From Prorocentrum cordatum (lineage: Eukaryota; Sar; Dinophyceae; Prorocentrales; Prorocentraceae): DNA of 64,000 bases. Below the pieces are notes generated by a model. It saw only the letters and a list, made by a program, of their open reading frames with translations, did no database searches and was not told the origin of the DNA. The position numbers were made by a program, and so were the translations under genes. Below, in pieces: positions 40,980 to 51,649 of this stretch. Within the stretch, counting starts at the first letter, position 1. Every line of letters starts with the position of its first letter. The stretch lies in the NCBI GenBank assembly GCA_963575745.1, contig CAUYUJ010014549.1, positions 608,501 to 672,500 of the forward strand, read 5' to 3'.

Positions 40980-42507
40980 CTAGCCACTGTCCCGGATAGA
41001 AAAACTGCCGGCGGTGATATTCGACGACGGACGGGGTGGCTCGAGTGCGTCAAATCCTCTGGAGCTGGAACGTCTGGCTCTTGGTGCCTTTTCCCGACCC
41101 CAGCTGGATGTCGGCGCATGCTGCCCCCTCGTTCTCGATCCCTTGTTCCTTAGAGTGTCGCGTTGTCTCTGCGTTTGCTCATTCATTTCGTCTTGCATAA
41201 TGAGCTCGCCAAGCTCTGGTGCACTGTCATGGCCAACCCTCGGCGGCGTGCAACTTTGTCTATAGAAATCCTTCGACAACAGTAGACGATTAAGATCGTC
41301 AGTATCGTTATTGTTTTTCTTTGTCTTTGGGAGTGGTGTCGCGCCGGTCGGTTCTCTCGCGTGCCAAGCTGGGCGCGCGCTGTCGGGGCTTCTTTTTTCC
41401 TCGAGGTCGTCATCCGAATCAAGGATGGCCCCCCGAAGGTCCTCAGCCGGCGCGCAATCGATTGTCTCGGCGTCCGACTGGTTTACGCCTGAGGCGAGTT
41501 CGTCAGATGAGCTCTGGAGAGGATTGAGATGATATGATGGGCCAGGCGACGCATGACATTCAACATGCTCTTCGTTCTCATCGATCGAATGCGAGCTCTC
41601 TTCCTCTGACTGTCCATCGCTCTCGTCTTCGCCCTGCCCATTCATCACACATTGTGTTATGTGTTCCTTGTCGTAATGCCCCACGCCCGCTGAGCTGGCG
41701 GGGGCGTCTTCGATCTGGCGGGCTCTGCCCTTCATTGGTCATGTTAAATGACATCCTCGGGCTCGAGTGCGCCGATGCGACTTCGGGTGGCCTTCCGACA
41801 GAAGCACTGGCTGAACCATGCCCTCTGCCTGATGTTTGAACTCCTGTCTTCATATGGTTATCTATAGGGGAATCCCCCTCTGTCAAATCAAACGCAGATT
41901 CCAATGCTTGCCTTCTGGGAAGATTGACAGAAAGAGGCCGCCCCCTAGAGGCGCCTTTCTTGATGACGCGCCCGGGGCGGCATTGTCGCTCTACTTCCCC
42001 GAGCGCTCCTTCCTGTGATCCCATGTTCAGCGAAGCCAGCGGCTGAGCCGTCGTTTCGGCTGCTAACCAGCTTTTTACCTGGATGCTGATAATCCTTGCG
42101 TTATGTTCCAATACTGTCTCAAGATCACGGGGCTCCGCCGAGTCCATGACATGGAAGGAATGTTCCGCTGAGCTGGCTAAATATATATGCATGAAGTGAG
42201 GAGGCCGGCCGGCCGACGCGCGCGCGGGCCGGCTCGCTCCTTTTTCCGATGCTCTTAAGCCAAACAGCTGCATGCGAGCAGTGCGCACAGCGCGGCAGCG
42301 ACGAGTGAAGGCAGGGGCAGCAGGGCGGTGGTGCGGAGAGGAGCGCATTGACTCGACCGCGCAATCGGAACCACAAGGCATTGACCACCAGATGGAGATC
42401 AGGACCAAGCCGAAGTACACGAATAACACGAGCCATGGCAAGGTCCAGGTCAGGGACGCGACGGCGATGAGCCAGACTACGCACGCCCCAGGCCCACGGC
42501 GACGCAA
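40980..42507 (-). pseudogene. Element B N-terminal region: membrane segment and disordered acidic part
   Basis: The frame from 42507 begins with a hydrophobic stretch (VVWLIAVASLTWTLPWLVLF) that could be a signal anchor, then disordered sequence with SWLAAETTAQPLASLN and RPLSVNLPRRQALESAFDL. After a shift near 41740 the second frame is very acidic (GEDESDGQSEEESSHSIDEN; LDSDDDLEEKRSPD), with a basic C-terminus (RARRSSSRGFDALEP). I know no homologue. It is probably the start of the same large protein; the true start codon is unknown. Confidence 0.35.
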
Positions 42508-43200
42508 CCTGGTTCACAACATCGAGGGTGACTTGTTCTGTGGGCAGCCCTAGGATCGTGCGAGCACTTCGCGATTGTGCTGTGCTCCACCGGCTACGCC
42601 TACGGCCGTGCGAGCTTTCAAGGTGGTGTGCTCCGCCGACTACGGGCATCCCTGTGAGCCCCCTTCCTTCGTCGAGCCCGGGGTGCACTCCGATTTCCGC
42701 ATGGGGCCCCTGAGGCCCGTGAGCCCCCGCTGGGCGCTTGCGCGACGGCTGCCACTCTGGACAGGGTGCAAAACCGTTCTCTACCTCTCCCACGTCCTAC
42801 CTCCCTGATTCCACGACTGAATGTTGCGCTGGCGAATGGTTTTTGAAATTCTACTGCCATGGACTGCGAGCTAACTCAGCTAGCTAGCCAGACCTGCAGG
42901 AGCCCTGGGCCCGAGCGCGTAGCAGGCAAGCCGTCAGCGACGCGCCGATTTCTCCTATAATTTAAGCAGCGCCTAGATCTATAGAAATGTGCAGCTTACA
43001 CGTGGGGGTGTGTGAGTGATCAATTGTGTGATCAGCATGTTTAACAGCAAGCACGTTCTGTAAGATCATCAGATATGCCAGCAGGGGCCCGCAGCAAGCG
43101 TGAGAGACAACATTCGGTCTCGCGCCATTTTGGCGCAAGGCGCTTCAAGCAGTCTTTAGCTACGCATAGCAGCAACAAACATCAACACACGCTGATATTA
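42508..43200. other. Region upstream of Element B, no gene
   Basis: It may hold the Element B leader. A local duplication near 42556-42640 repeats GTGCGAGC and GTGTGCTCC followed by CCG and CTACG. The 42.9-43.1 kb part is less GC-rich. At 43119-43139 there is a sequence close to the dinoflagellate spliced leader (see findings). I see no convincing coding region. Confidence 0.35.
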
Positions 43201-46160
43201 GCGATATCTCTCCGACGAACCCGACGTCGAGCAGCCCCCCCCCAAGTCCCGGGCGCCCGAGAGACGCCCGCGCCCCTGCTGAGAAGGGGGCGGCAGAGTC
43301 GATATTGCCGACCCGCTTCGCGCTCGGCCCATTGAAATGTCAAGGCCCAATAAAGCGACCGGCGTGCTGACCCCCCCCCTTCGCGACAGGAGGTGCGTCG
43401 CGCATTCGTCGCCCGTGCGTCGGCCGCCGAAAAGGCCAGCCGCCCTCTCGAACGTGCACGTCGCCCTCGCAAGGGGGCAATTTGGTGAGTGCGTCGCCAG
43501 CGCGGCGGACACCCGCGGGGCGGATCGCACGCGCGTCGCCCTCTCCACGGCCGCTGACAAGGCCGGTCGCCTTCGGGAAAAACAAAGTCGCCCACGCTGC
43601 GGCCCTCTTGGCGAGAAGAAGGCGGCCGCTGGGCCACCTCGGCAGATCAGCAAATCCCCCTAACATTGCAAATGCAGCGATGCTGCTGAACGCAGCCCGG
43701 CGATAGGCCAGCAGGTCCCCGCAGCCGCCGCCACAGCCGCCGCAACCGCCGCCAGCGCCAAAACTACCGCCGCCACGATCACCACAAACGGATGCGACCG
43801 CAACCACATCCACCGCGACGATTACGACCAACACCAATTACCGCCATCACCACCACCGCGACCACCACGCTTCTCGCGACCACCACAACGACCAGCCAGC
43901 ACGATCGCCGACGCGACCACCACCAGCCCGCCCACCACCAGCGGAGCGACCGCCGCCAACGCGACCAAGGCGACGAACGCGACCGCGACCATGATCACCA
44001 ACATGACCATTACAGAAGCACCCGCCCACTCCGTCCTCCCCCCCCCTCCCCCCCATTCCCCTGCCGGGCCGCCCTTGCCGCCGCGCCCGCCTCGGGCCCC
44101 TGCCCCTCCCCCCTCCTTTTCTCCTCGTAGTCTTCCTCTTCCACCGCCGGCGGCGGGGCCGTTCGCGGAAGGCGGGGGCGCCGCTCGCGGCGACGCGCCG
44201 CGGCCGTGGAAGGGGGGCCGAAGGAGAAAAGAACATGAAGAGGGACACGGGGTGGCAAGGGAAAAAAACAAAGACGAGAGAGGAGGGGGGAGGGACAGAC
44301 AGAAGGAGGCCGGTAGAAAGGAGGAGGAGAAGGGGAGGAGAGAGGGAGACGAGGCAGGAGAGAGGACGAATGAGGAGGAACGACAAAAGAGGAGGGACGA
44401 TGAGGACGGAAAAGGGAAATAACAACGGCAAGCACCGCCCTTCCTGGCGCAATGGAGGACGCAGCCGCCGCCACTCGTGAACAGCGCAAGCACGGCGGGC
44501 CGACGGCCGTTGCGCATTGCTGCTCGAAGAAATGCCAGGGGCGGGCAAAGTCGCGCATGCGTCGCGCGTGCGTCGCGCGCGTGGCGCGTGCGTCGCGCGT
44601 GCGTCGCGCGGGTCGATCGTGCGTCGCGCGCTGGCAGGGGTGCGTCGCGCACGGGTCGGGGTGCGTCGCGCGCGCGTCGCGCGCGCGTCGCGCGTGCGTC
44701 GCGCGGGCGTCGCTCGGGTCGTTCGCGCGTCGCGCGCAGGTCGCGCGCGAATCGCTCGAAGGGCGCCGTGGACTCCTGACGGCATGTGAACTGCGCGGCC
44801 CGCTGGCGAAACAATCGAGGGATGCGCGCGGCAATCGTAGAAATAGTGAGACACGCACGTGGGAACTGCGAACGCGAGGAGACCAATAGACGACATGGAG
44901 ATGCAGCGCGCACGGACTAATCCATTTCAAGCGCCCCGTCAGATTTTGAACATCGGTCCGTCGCTGCAGCAATTTGGCGACGTCTCGCCCGCCGACGCAT
45001 TGGGGAGGAAAAAGAAGATGGAAGTGAGGCGAGGGAAGGGCGGGCGGCAATGGGAACGGACGGGCGAGGAGGGGGCGCGCGGGGGCGGCGCAGCGGCGGC
45101 GGGAGCGATGGAAGGCGATCGAAGGGGGGCAGTGCGAGAAGAAGTTCCAGGAGGGTGGAAGGACAACGGGGGGTGAGTAGGGAGGCGGACAGGACGGCAG
45201 CCTGACACAAAAGAACTGAATACACATTTCGCAAACGGGACAAAACGCGCAGCGCGTTGGACGAGGGGAAGAGGAAGGAAGAGGGGGGTGGGCAGGAAAA
45301 TTGGCGCGAAACGACATGGGGGTGCGGGGCGCGATGCGACGGGGCGAAGTGGCGCCGCGTCGCGCGACGTGACGTCACCCCCGCCGTGGCGCGACACGCA
45401 CAGCCCCCAATCAACGCGAGGCGTCTTCGTCCTCAGCAGCGGTTGGCGCCCCCGACAATGAGCACCAGCAAATCCTCTTGCGCCGAATTGGGAACAGAAC
45501 GCGTTGGTGGACCGTCGAACTAAGAGTGCGCCGCGACCGCCAAAATGGCTGCTTGTGCACCGGCGTCGGAAACCTATATATCGCCAGAGAAATTCCGAAG
45601 TCGCGCCATATGTCGCCCACGCACTCTGGGAGGCCGGGATTCGGGACAGAGACGCAAACCAGGGCCGGCGCACGGGCGACGCTCGGGCGACGCACTGAAC
45701 GAAACTTAAAGGGGGGGGTGGTCGCTTCACTGGGCCTTAACACATTGAAGCGTTGCGCGCCCCTGGGCGGGCCTCGCCCAGCTTGGGCGAAGCCGCCAGC
45801 AGGCTCGCGCGCCCGTGAATCCTGCGGACATTTGGTGTTGTCCAAAACCCGGATAGCCAAGCGAACAGACGCGCACGCACGGGTCTCCTCGCGAAAATGC
45901 GCGTGATGGCGCTGGAAGGCTTGCCTGGCGCATTGCTGAAGGGCTGAGAGCGACCCTTCCACGCGCGCCTGCACGCGCGAAGGCTCGCTGTCTGGGGTGC
46001 TTCGCGAGGCCTCTGGAACACGTTCTACGGGAACGAATTGGAACTGGCGCTCCGGGACTCGCTGCGGAATCCGGGGAGCCACAGAAGGGAACGTGGAGCG
46101 GTGGGCGGAAGGGTGCGGCGGCGCACGCGCACCGGCCGGCTTCTCTTCTAACAACCCTGT
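43200..46160. other. GC-rich low-complexity DNA, no gene supported
   Basis: Long frames are open on both strands because the DNA is extremely GC-rich and repetitive. Segments include a CCG/ACC-rich stretch (43725-43990), a purine-rich stretch (about 44210-44420), the GTCGCGC array (44550-44770) and a second purine-rich stretch (about 45000-45300). The translated products are Arg/Pro/Ala/Ser strings without domain features. I give no gene here. Confidence 0.5.
44550..44770. repeat. GCGTCGCGC-type minisatellite
   Basis: About 20 imperfect copies of a 10-base unit such as GCGTCGCGCG occur in succession, with variants like GGGTCGATCGTGCGTCGCGC. The sequence is almost entirely alternating C and G with T, so it could form unusual structures. 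Confidence 0.9.
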
Positions 46161-48480
46161 CTAGCCCTTGAGGCTATCCGGGAAAGTCAGCGCGAGGGGC
46201 CTCGGAACCGGCAGTAAGCCCTGAGAACAAGTCAACTCGAGGGGGGGCCCAAAACGGCAACGACCCCAGAGGACAAGTCCACTCGATGGGGCCGGAAGGC
46301 TGGAAGCAGAACCGGAAGAAACAATGGGCAGCGAGCCCAACTCCCCGGAGGCAGGGGCCCCGGGGCCCCGCCCAAGCAGACCCGAGGCGCCCGAGCCAGG
46401 ATCGCTCGCAGGGGGGCGCCCAGTTTGGGGCTGTGCTGAGGCAACGCCTGCAGTGCCTCGCGGCGGCTCGCCACACCGCGCGGCTCGCCATTTGCCCGCC
46501 GCGGCGGGCCTGCCCGCCGGCCGCCTCGACACAAACGAACCCCTCGAAGGCGCCGAAGCGCCGCGGTGACACGGGGGCCACGGCACCCGCCCTCGTCGCA
46601 AGGCCGAAGGCCGCGGCGGCGGCGCGGCCTCCCCCCCGCGGCGCTGGGCTCGGGCTCGCAGCCGCCGGGCGGCGCTCGAGGTGCGCGCGGAGGCGCGGGC
46701 GCGATCCCCCGCCTCGGCGAGGGGTGGCAAGGCGGGCCGCCGCCTCTGGCGCTGCGCCTGAGAAGGCGCCAGTGCCCCCACCGACGGCACGCCCTTCTCC
46801 TTCTTGCGGGGCCGTAACAGCATCGCTAGAGTGGGACATGCCCGTCGACGGGGGAGGCGCCGCCGCTGACTCAGGAGTCGGCACAGCAATCGAAGCGCTC
46901 AGAGGGAACGCAGGCCCCCGGGACTGGCGGCGCTGGTTGGGGCGGCCAAGAGGCGGCAGCCACCTGCCTCGCCCCTTCCCCACTGAAGCCCCGCGGCCCG
47001 CGTCGGGATCGATGGAACTGGCTCGCGACGGGGAACTTGGCGAGAACCGCTTTGGGGTCAGAGGTTCGCGCAAAGCAAGGCCTATCACCCTCGCGGTTCG
47101 ACTCGCGGCCCCTGGCGCCCGCGCAGCCCGTCGGCCCGCCAGCAGCGGCGCGCTGAACTGGCGGGGCAGGGGTGGGCGGTCGCAAGGCGCTACTGACGCT
47201 GCGGCCTCCTCGCGCCCCCCGAATGAAAGTTCGGCGAAGATGGCGCCAATCCCGTGGCAGGGTGACGGGGGCGGGGTCTACAAAATCAGGGGGCAGCGGC
47301 GGCTCGCACGGGATTCCGATCGGCATCGGATGTGAGGGCGGCGGCGCGTGGGACCCAACCTGCAAAGCAGTGGGGCCCCGCGGCGGGCCCGTCCGCTGGG
47401 CGCGCTGCGCCGAAGGCGGCTCCGAACCTGGAGTGGGCCGGAAGTCTGCGCGCGAGGGCGCCGGCCCCTGCAGAGCTCCGATCGGCATCGGATGCGTGGG
47501 CGGCGGCGGCAAAACCCCGACTTGCAGGGCAGCGAGCCCTGGACTCGGGCCTGTCCACAAGGCGCGCGGCTGCAATGCTGGCCCCGAACCTGGAGGGGGC
47601 CAGAAGTTGGGGCGTGAAGGCGAGGCAACCTTGGGATTGCCCCGCGGCGGGGTGCCCAGAACTGCCGCGGTGCCTGCAGCCACGCCGCGCGGGCCGCGAC
47701 GACGGCCACGCTGCGGGCGCTTTCGAGGAGGCACAGGGTCGACCGCCCCTGCCGCAGCACGCGCAAATCCCTGCGGGGCCGTAGCAGCATCGCTGGACCG
47801 CACTATGCCAACGGCACGGGGTGACCGGGCAGCCCCACCCGCAGGCGACGCAGCCACTGCATCGCTGGAGCGCACTGCGCCAGACCACGGGGCAACCGCA
47901 GCATCGGAGGAATCCCCGCGATGCCCGCGCGGGAGCTGCGCAAGGGGAGAGGCTTCGGCGCTGTGGTGAAATGAGGGCTCGTGCTCGCCCGCATAGGAGC
48001 GGGCGGGGCCCAGCGAGCCGCCGCAAAATGCAAGGCCCAAGGATCGCGCGCCTACGGGGGCCAGAAGGCCGCGAGGAGGCGCAGGGCCGGGTTGAGCGGG
48101 ACCAAAGGAACCTCGCGCAACGCAGGTCCCGAAGAGCCACTGCGAGTGGGACCGCGAAGTCACCGCGCGAGGCATAAGGCCGGCGAGAGCCACCTACCCG
48201 CGCCGATTGCTCGAGAGCAGGCAGCAGACGGAGCAGGCAGGGCTCAAGGCCGCGCCTGGCAGAGGACCAAAGGCTCCCCCACTAGAACGACCGACGCCTC
48301 TTGCGATCGGTCGTGCCCACCTGCTGGGCTGTCGATGAAGCGGGCGGCTGGGATCGCCCGATGGCAGCCCCGCTGGTGCGCGGGCTGCGGACGGGGGCCG
48401 GCCTGAGGCGGTGCGCTGGCCACCTGAAGCCGAAGCAGCTGCAGACGACCACGACGCGCGCGGGCAGAGAGAATAAGAGA
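46161..48480. other. GC-rich region with repeats; possible proline-rich frame, not accepted as a gene
   Basis: Frames of 349 and 265 codons on the plus strand and 440 codons on the minus strand (48193-46871) overlap. The minus frame reads proline-rich blocks (PPPPTHPMPIGALQGPAPSR; PPPSHPMPIGIPCEPPLPPD), and the plus frame repeats ASLxRTxP-like units. Neither has a recognisable domain. A 163-bp tandem repeat (47308-47633) lies inside, which explains the repeats in both translations. Confidence 0.4.
47308..47633. repeat. Two-copy 163-bp tandem repeat
   Basis: CGATCGGCATCGGATG occurs in each copy, and AACCTGGAGTGGGCCGGAAG (about 47424) corresponds to AACCTGGAGGGGGCCAGAAG (about 47587). The copies have diverged noticeably. 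Confidence 0.75.
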
Positions 48481-49140
48481 GAGCATGATGCTCAATGCTA
48501 GTACATTGCGTTATGTTATGTCGCGACGCTGGCGTGACGTGGATTTCGTTGAAATCGCGAGGCGGGTCACCCAAGGATCACTGGGTGTCCTTGTGATCTG
48601 GCCGCCGCGGTATGCGTTCATTCTGTCGGAAACGCGACGCGGGCCACTCGAAGACCACTGGGGGTTCTGGGGATCTGGCGGCCGCGGTATGCAGGGTGGG
48701 CGGGTCGGGAACTCTGAATCATTCTAACAACCCCAGCCTTTCGGGTGATGAGACGCATTCCCTTTTCTTCCTCCTCCTCCTCCATCTCCTCCTCCTCCTC
48801 ATCATCATCATCTCATTCCCGTGAGCCCCACAAGTTCAAGCCCGCCCACAACAGCAACCAAATGCCGAACGCCTCGAGTGACTGCTTTGGGGCGGGTGCC
48901 TTTTTCAGGCCACTGGTAGAAACGGAAAGAAAGGGGAGGCCTTATCTTCACCTCCTTTTCCACGACCGCTGCCGGCCAGGCGAGTGATGGGGGGGAGGGG
49001 GCCGGGCGCTGTCAGGGAGCGACGGGGGTGAAGGGCGTGAAGCGTGAAAACCAAACCTTCATGACCTCGACATCCTGCATCGTATCTAAATGTTTCGACA
49101 TCGAGGTATAACTCTACATCTGCATCAAGAAGGCTACATG
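48481..49140. other. Spacer with TCC/TCA microsatellite, no gene
   Basis: No coding region is recognised. A CTCCTCCTCCTCC-type tract ending in TCATCATCATCATC lies at about 48769-48816. The string CTGGGTGTCCTTGTGATCTG (48581-48600) recurs in altered form about 80 bp later, with GGCCGCGGTATGC shared. Confidence 0.45.
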
Positions 49141-49189
49141 GTGACCATCGCTAGGCCAAAATATCGAGAACAACACTACCAGCCGCAAC

Positions 49190-49580
49190 ATGGAGATATC
49201 GTAACCCCGGCCACCACCCAGCCCCCCGATATCGAGATATCGAGATATTGAGATCTCGAATCCCCACCCTGCCCCGCCCCCCCGATATCGAGATATCGAG
49301 ATATCGAGTTCCCGATCGGCCCCGTCCTCGATTTTGAGATATCGAGTCCTCGCCTGGCTCCGCCCCCGATTTCGGGATATCGATATATCGAGGCCCCGCC
49401 CAACCGCTGCTCCCGATATAGAGGCGTCGAGGTATCGAGTCCACGCCCGGCCCCGCCCCCGATATATAGAGATATCAAGATCTCGAGTCGCCGCCCAGCC
49501 CCGCCCCCGATATCGAGATATCGAGTCCCTGCCCAGCCACATACCCGAGGTTGAGGTATCGAGATATCGAAATATCTAAT
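49190..49580. repeat. GATATCGA-type minisatellite with GC-rich spacers
   Basis: Blocks of CGATATCGAGATATCGAG alternate with CCCCGCCCCC-like spacers to give a roughly 60-65 bp higher-order unit, seen about six times. The GATATC core is self-complementary, so many small hairpins are possible. Confidence 0.9.
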
Positions 49581-50700
49581 TCCCCCGACGCCCACTGGGC
49601 CGTCTTGCGACCACAATGAGAGGTTGCTCCGTCATCGTGGCAGCAGCAACGGCGGGCTCAGGCCCTTGGCGAGCGTCCTCGGTGGCATGCCCCGTCGTCT
49701 CGGCGACGACGTCGGCGCTCTGATCGACGAGCGACTGGTCGGCCTGGGAAGGGGATGCCGAAACGGAGGGGGGGGGGAACCGTCGATTTCGTGTGTGTTC
49801 GACCGGGCGCTTTGCTGGAGACCATCGCTGACCAGGTTGGGCTCGGCTCGGCACGACCCGCTCCTCTTGGCCCGCTTTGGGAAACTCTGGGAGGGCGACT
49901 GGAGAGGCTGGAGTCGATGAAACAGTACGTTTTTGCTGGATGCTCGAATCTTCGCCTTTCGGCATAAGGTATGACAGAACCCCAAGATGGTTCAAGAGGC
50001 CCCCCAAAGAGCTCCAACATGGGGAAATAGGTATGACAGAAGGGCCCAAGAGGCCCCCAATAGGGACCCAAGAGGGGAAACTTGAACTGCAACCTCCAAG
50101 GCGCTTCCCAAATGGCCAAAACAAAAACCCAAGTAGGCCCCAAGAGGGTCCAAGATGCTCTCTTGGGGATATCTTGAACCATCTTGGAAGTCCACGGGTT
50201 TGGCCCAAAAGGCGAGAAGCATTGAAAACCACTGGGATTTCCAAATTTCCCATATGCACGCACTTTTCCAAAAGAGCACCCACAGCGGTCCAAGAGGCCC
50301 CCAATACCAGCCCAAGGCGGCGCAAATAAACCCAAGAGGACCCCAAGACGGCCGTCAGTCGGCCCGCGAACGCCCCAAGACGCCCCGAGAGAACCCGATG
50401 GTAGTCCTAAATTGCTCCAAGAGGGGTCCAAGGAAACCCAGAGAAGTAGTGAGGTATCAAAAAAGCATGGTTCGCATGTCCCCCGTGCAAATTACTCGAC
50501 GCGGAGGTCCCCATATGTGCATATCACACTCCTGCCACGTATCGCTGAGGAACTCTGTCTGTGATCATCTGGGCGTGAGGGCGACTCCGCGTAGACGACG
50601 GGCGCGACGACGATAGCGACGATTTTAGTGACGTCTTCCTTCTTTGGACATCTGTCAGGAGAGATGAGGAAGCACCGGTGAAGAGCGAAGGATCATTGAA
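49580..50700. repeat. Degenerate CCAAGAGGCCCCCAA-type repeat region
   Basis: From about 49960 to 50450 the sequence keeps returning to CCAAGAGG, GGCCCCCAA and CCCAAGA in irregular spacing. The minus-strand translation is a Leu/Gly/Trp/Ser pattern (LGPLG, GPSWG, LLGPS). I read it as a decayed minisatellite, not a protein gene. 49.6-49.95 kb and 50.45-50.7 kb show nothing I can name. Confidence 0.6.
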
Positions 50701-51260
50701 CAATCAAAACAGACAAGACTGTGAGTGGACCTGAGCGTGAGTGATCTGAGTGTGAATGAGTCTGGGCCCAGGAATGACTGAGATTGACTGTGCGAGTCTA
50801 GGTATGAAAGTCTCTGAGTAAAAATGCGTCCGCGCATGTGTGTGTCTCAGATCGAGTGAGTCTGAATGTGATGGAGTCTGGGCGTGCGCAAGTCTGAGTG
50901 TGAGTGGGTCTGAACATGAATTTGACGAGTCTGAATCTGAATATGGGTGAGTCTGACTACGAATGAATGTGAGTATGGGTTGAACCGGAGGGGGGGTGAG
51001 TCTGACAGTGAGTGGGCCTGGGCGACTGTAAGTCTGAGTGTGACCGACCCTGGTTTTGAGATGGTAGGCATGAATCAGAACATGACTGGATATGATTACG
51101 GGTTGGTGTGCGTATGAATGAATCTGAGGATTAACGAATCTGCATGACAGTAAATCCGAGCGCGAAGTAAGCCAAGCGTGAGTCAGCCTGGGCGCGGCAG
51201 CGAGTCTGAATGCGAGCGAATCTAAGCACGACCGCGTCTGGGTATGAGTGAGTCTGAGTC
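50700..51260. repeat. GAGTCTGAGTGTGAGT minisatellite
   Basis: Imperfect copies of GTGAGTCTGAGTGTGA follow each other for about 560 bp (for example GAGTCTGAGTGTGAGTGGGT). A short inverted counterpart occurs at 56290-56400. Confidence 0.85.
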
Positions 51261-51449
51261 GAGTCAAAACTGAATGTAATGGGTGGGACAACCTCGGCAC
51301 GAACGGGCCCGTGGCATACACTCTGGCGGCCCCCCTTGACGTGCTGGAACCAGCGCCTCGCCTGGGACATCCTCAAAATCCGGCGTGGAAACAGGCAAGC
51401 CTCCCCCCCCACACCCATCTGCCCGGTCCACCAAGGCCAAAACCATTAC

Positions 51450-51640
51450 AATAAGCGTCGACGTCGTCGCCGTCGTCGCACGCTGTCGCCGTCGCCGCTG
51501 TCGCCACCGTCGTCGTCATCATCTCTGTCGCAGTCGTCGTTGTCGCCACTGCTGTCGCCGCCGCCGCGACCGCCGCTGCTCTCGTCAACGTCGCCGTCAT
51601 CACTGCCTTCCGCCGCCGTCGTCGTTGTCGTTGCCAGTGG
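51450..51640. repeat. GTC/CGT trinucleotide region
   Basis: An irregular run of GTCGTCGCC/GTCGCCGTC triplets begins at GTCGACGTCGTCGCCGTCGT. Confidence 0.9.
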
Positions 51641-51649
51641 TCTTGTATA

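Larger units (their letters stand above)
26305..42507 (-). mobile_element. Element B: ~16-kb degraded retroelement-like coding stretch
   Basis: Nearly the whole interval is open on the minus strand in pieces joined by frameshifts. Recognisable in order are a membrane segment and disordered N-terminus, coiled coils with a Cys/His cluster, and capsid-like and basic Cys-rich Gag parts. A copia-type protease, a copia-type integrase and its downstream linker, and a methyltransferase-like domain follow. After these come an endonuclease-like fragment, a possible hydrolase-like fragment and a proline-rich tail. I find no RT. A short palindrome family is spread through the interval (26.4-42.1 kb), which suggests it has been one unit. 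Whether it is one giant element, a copia element with RT deleted, or a composite cannot be settled here. Confidence 0.5.

Noticed and set aside
45530-45560. Second spliced-leader-like string (reverse complement AGCCATTTTGGC)
   Set aside because: Only 12 matching bases without the CAAG end; too short to support.
43822-48193. Several frames of 250-440 codons in GC-rich DNA
   Set aside because: Frames overlap on opposite strands, the products are Arg/Pro/Ala/Ser strings, and no conserved motif is seen.
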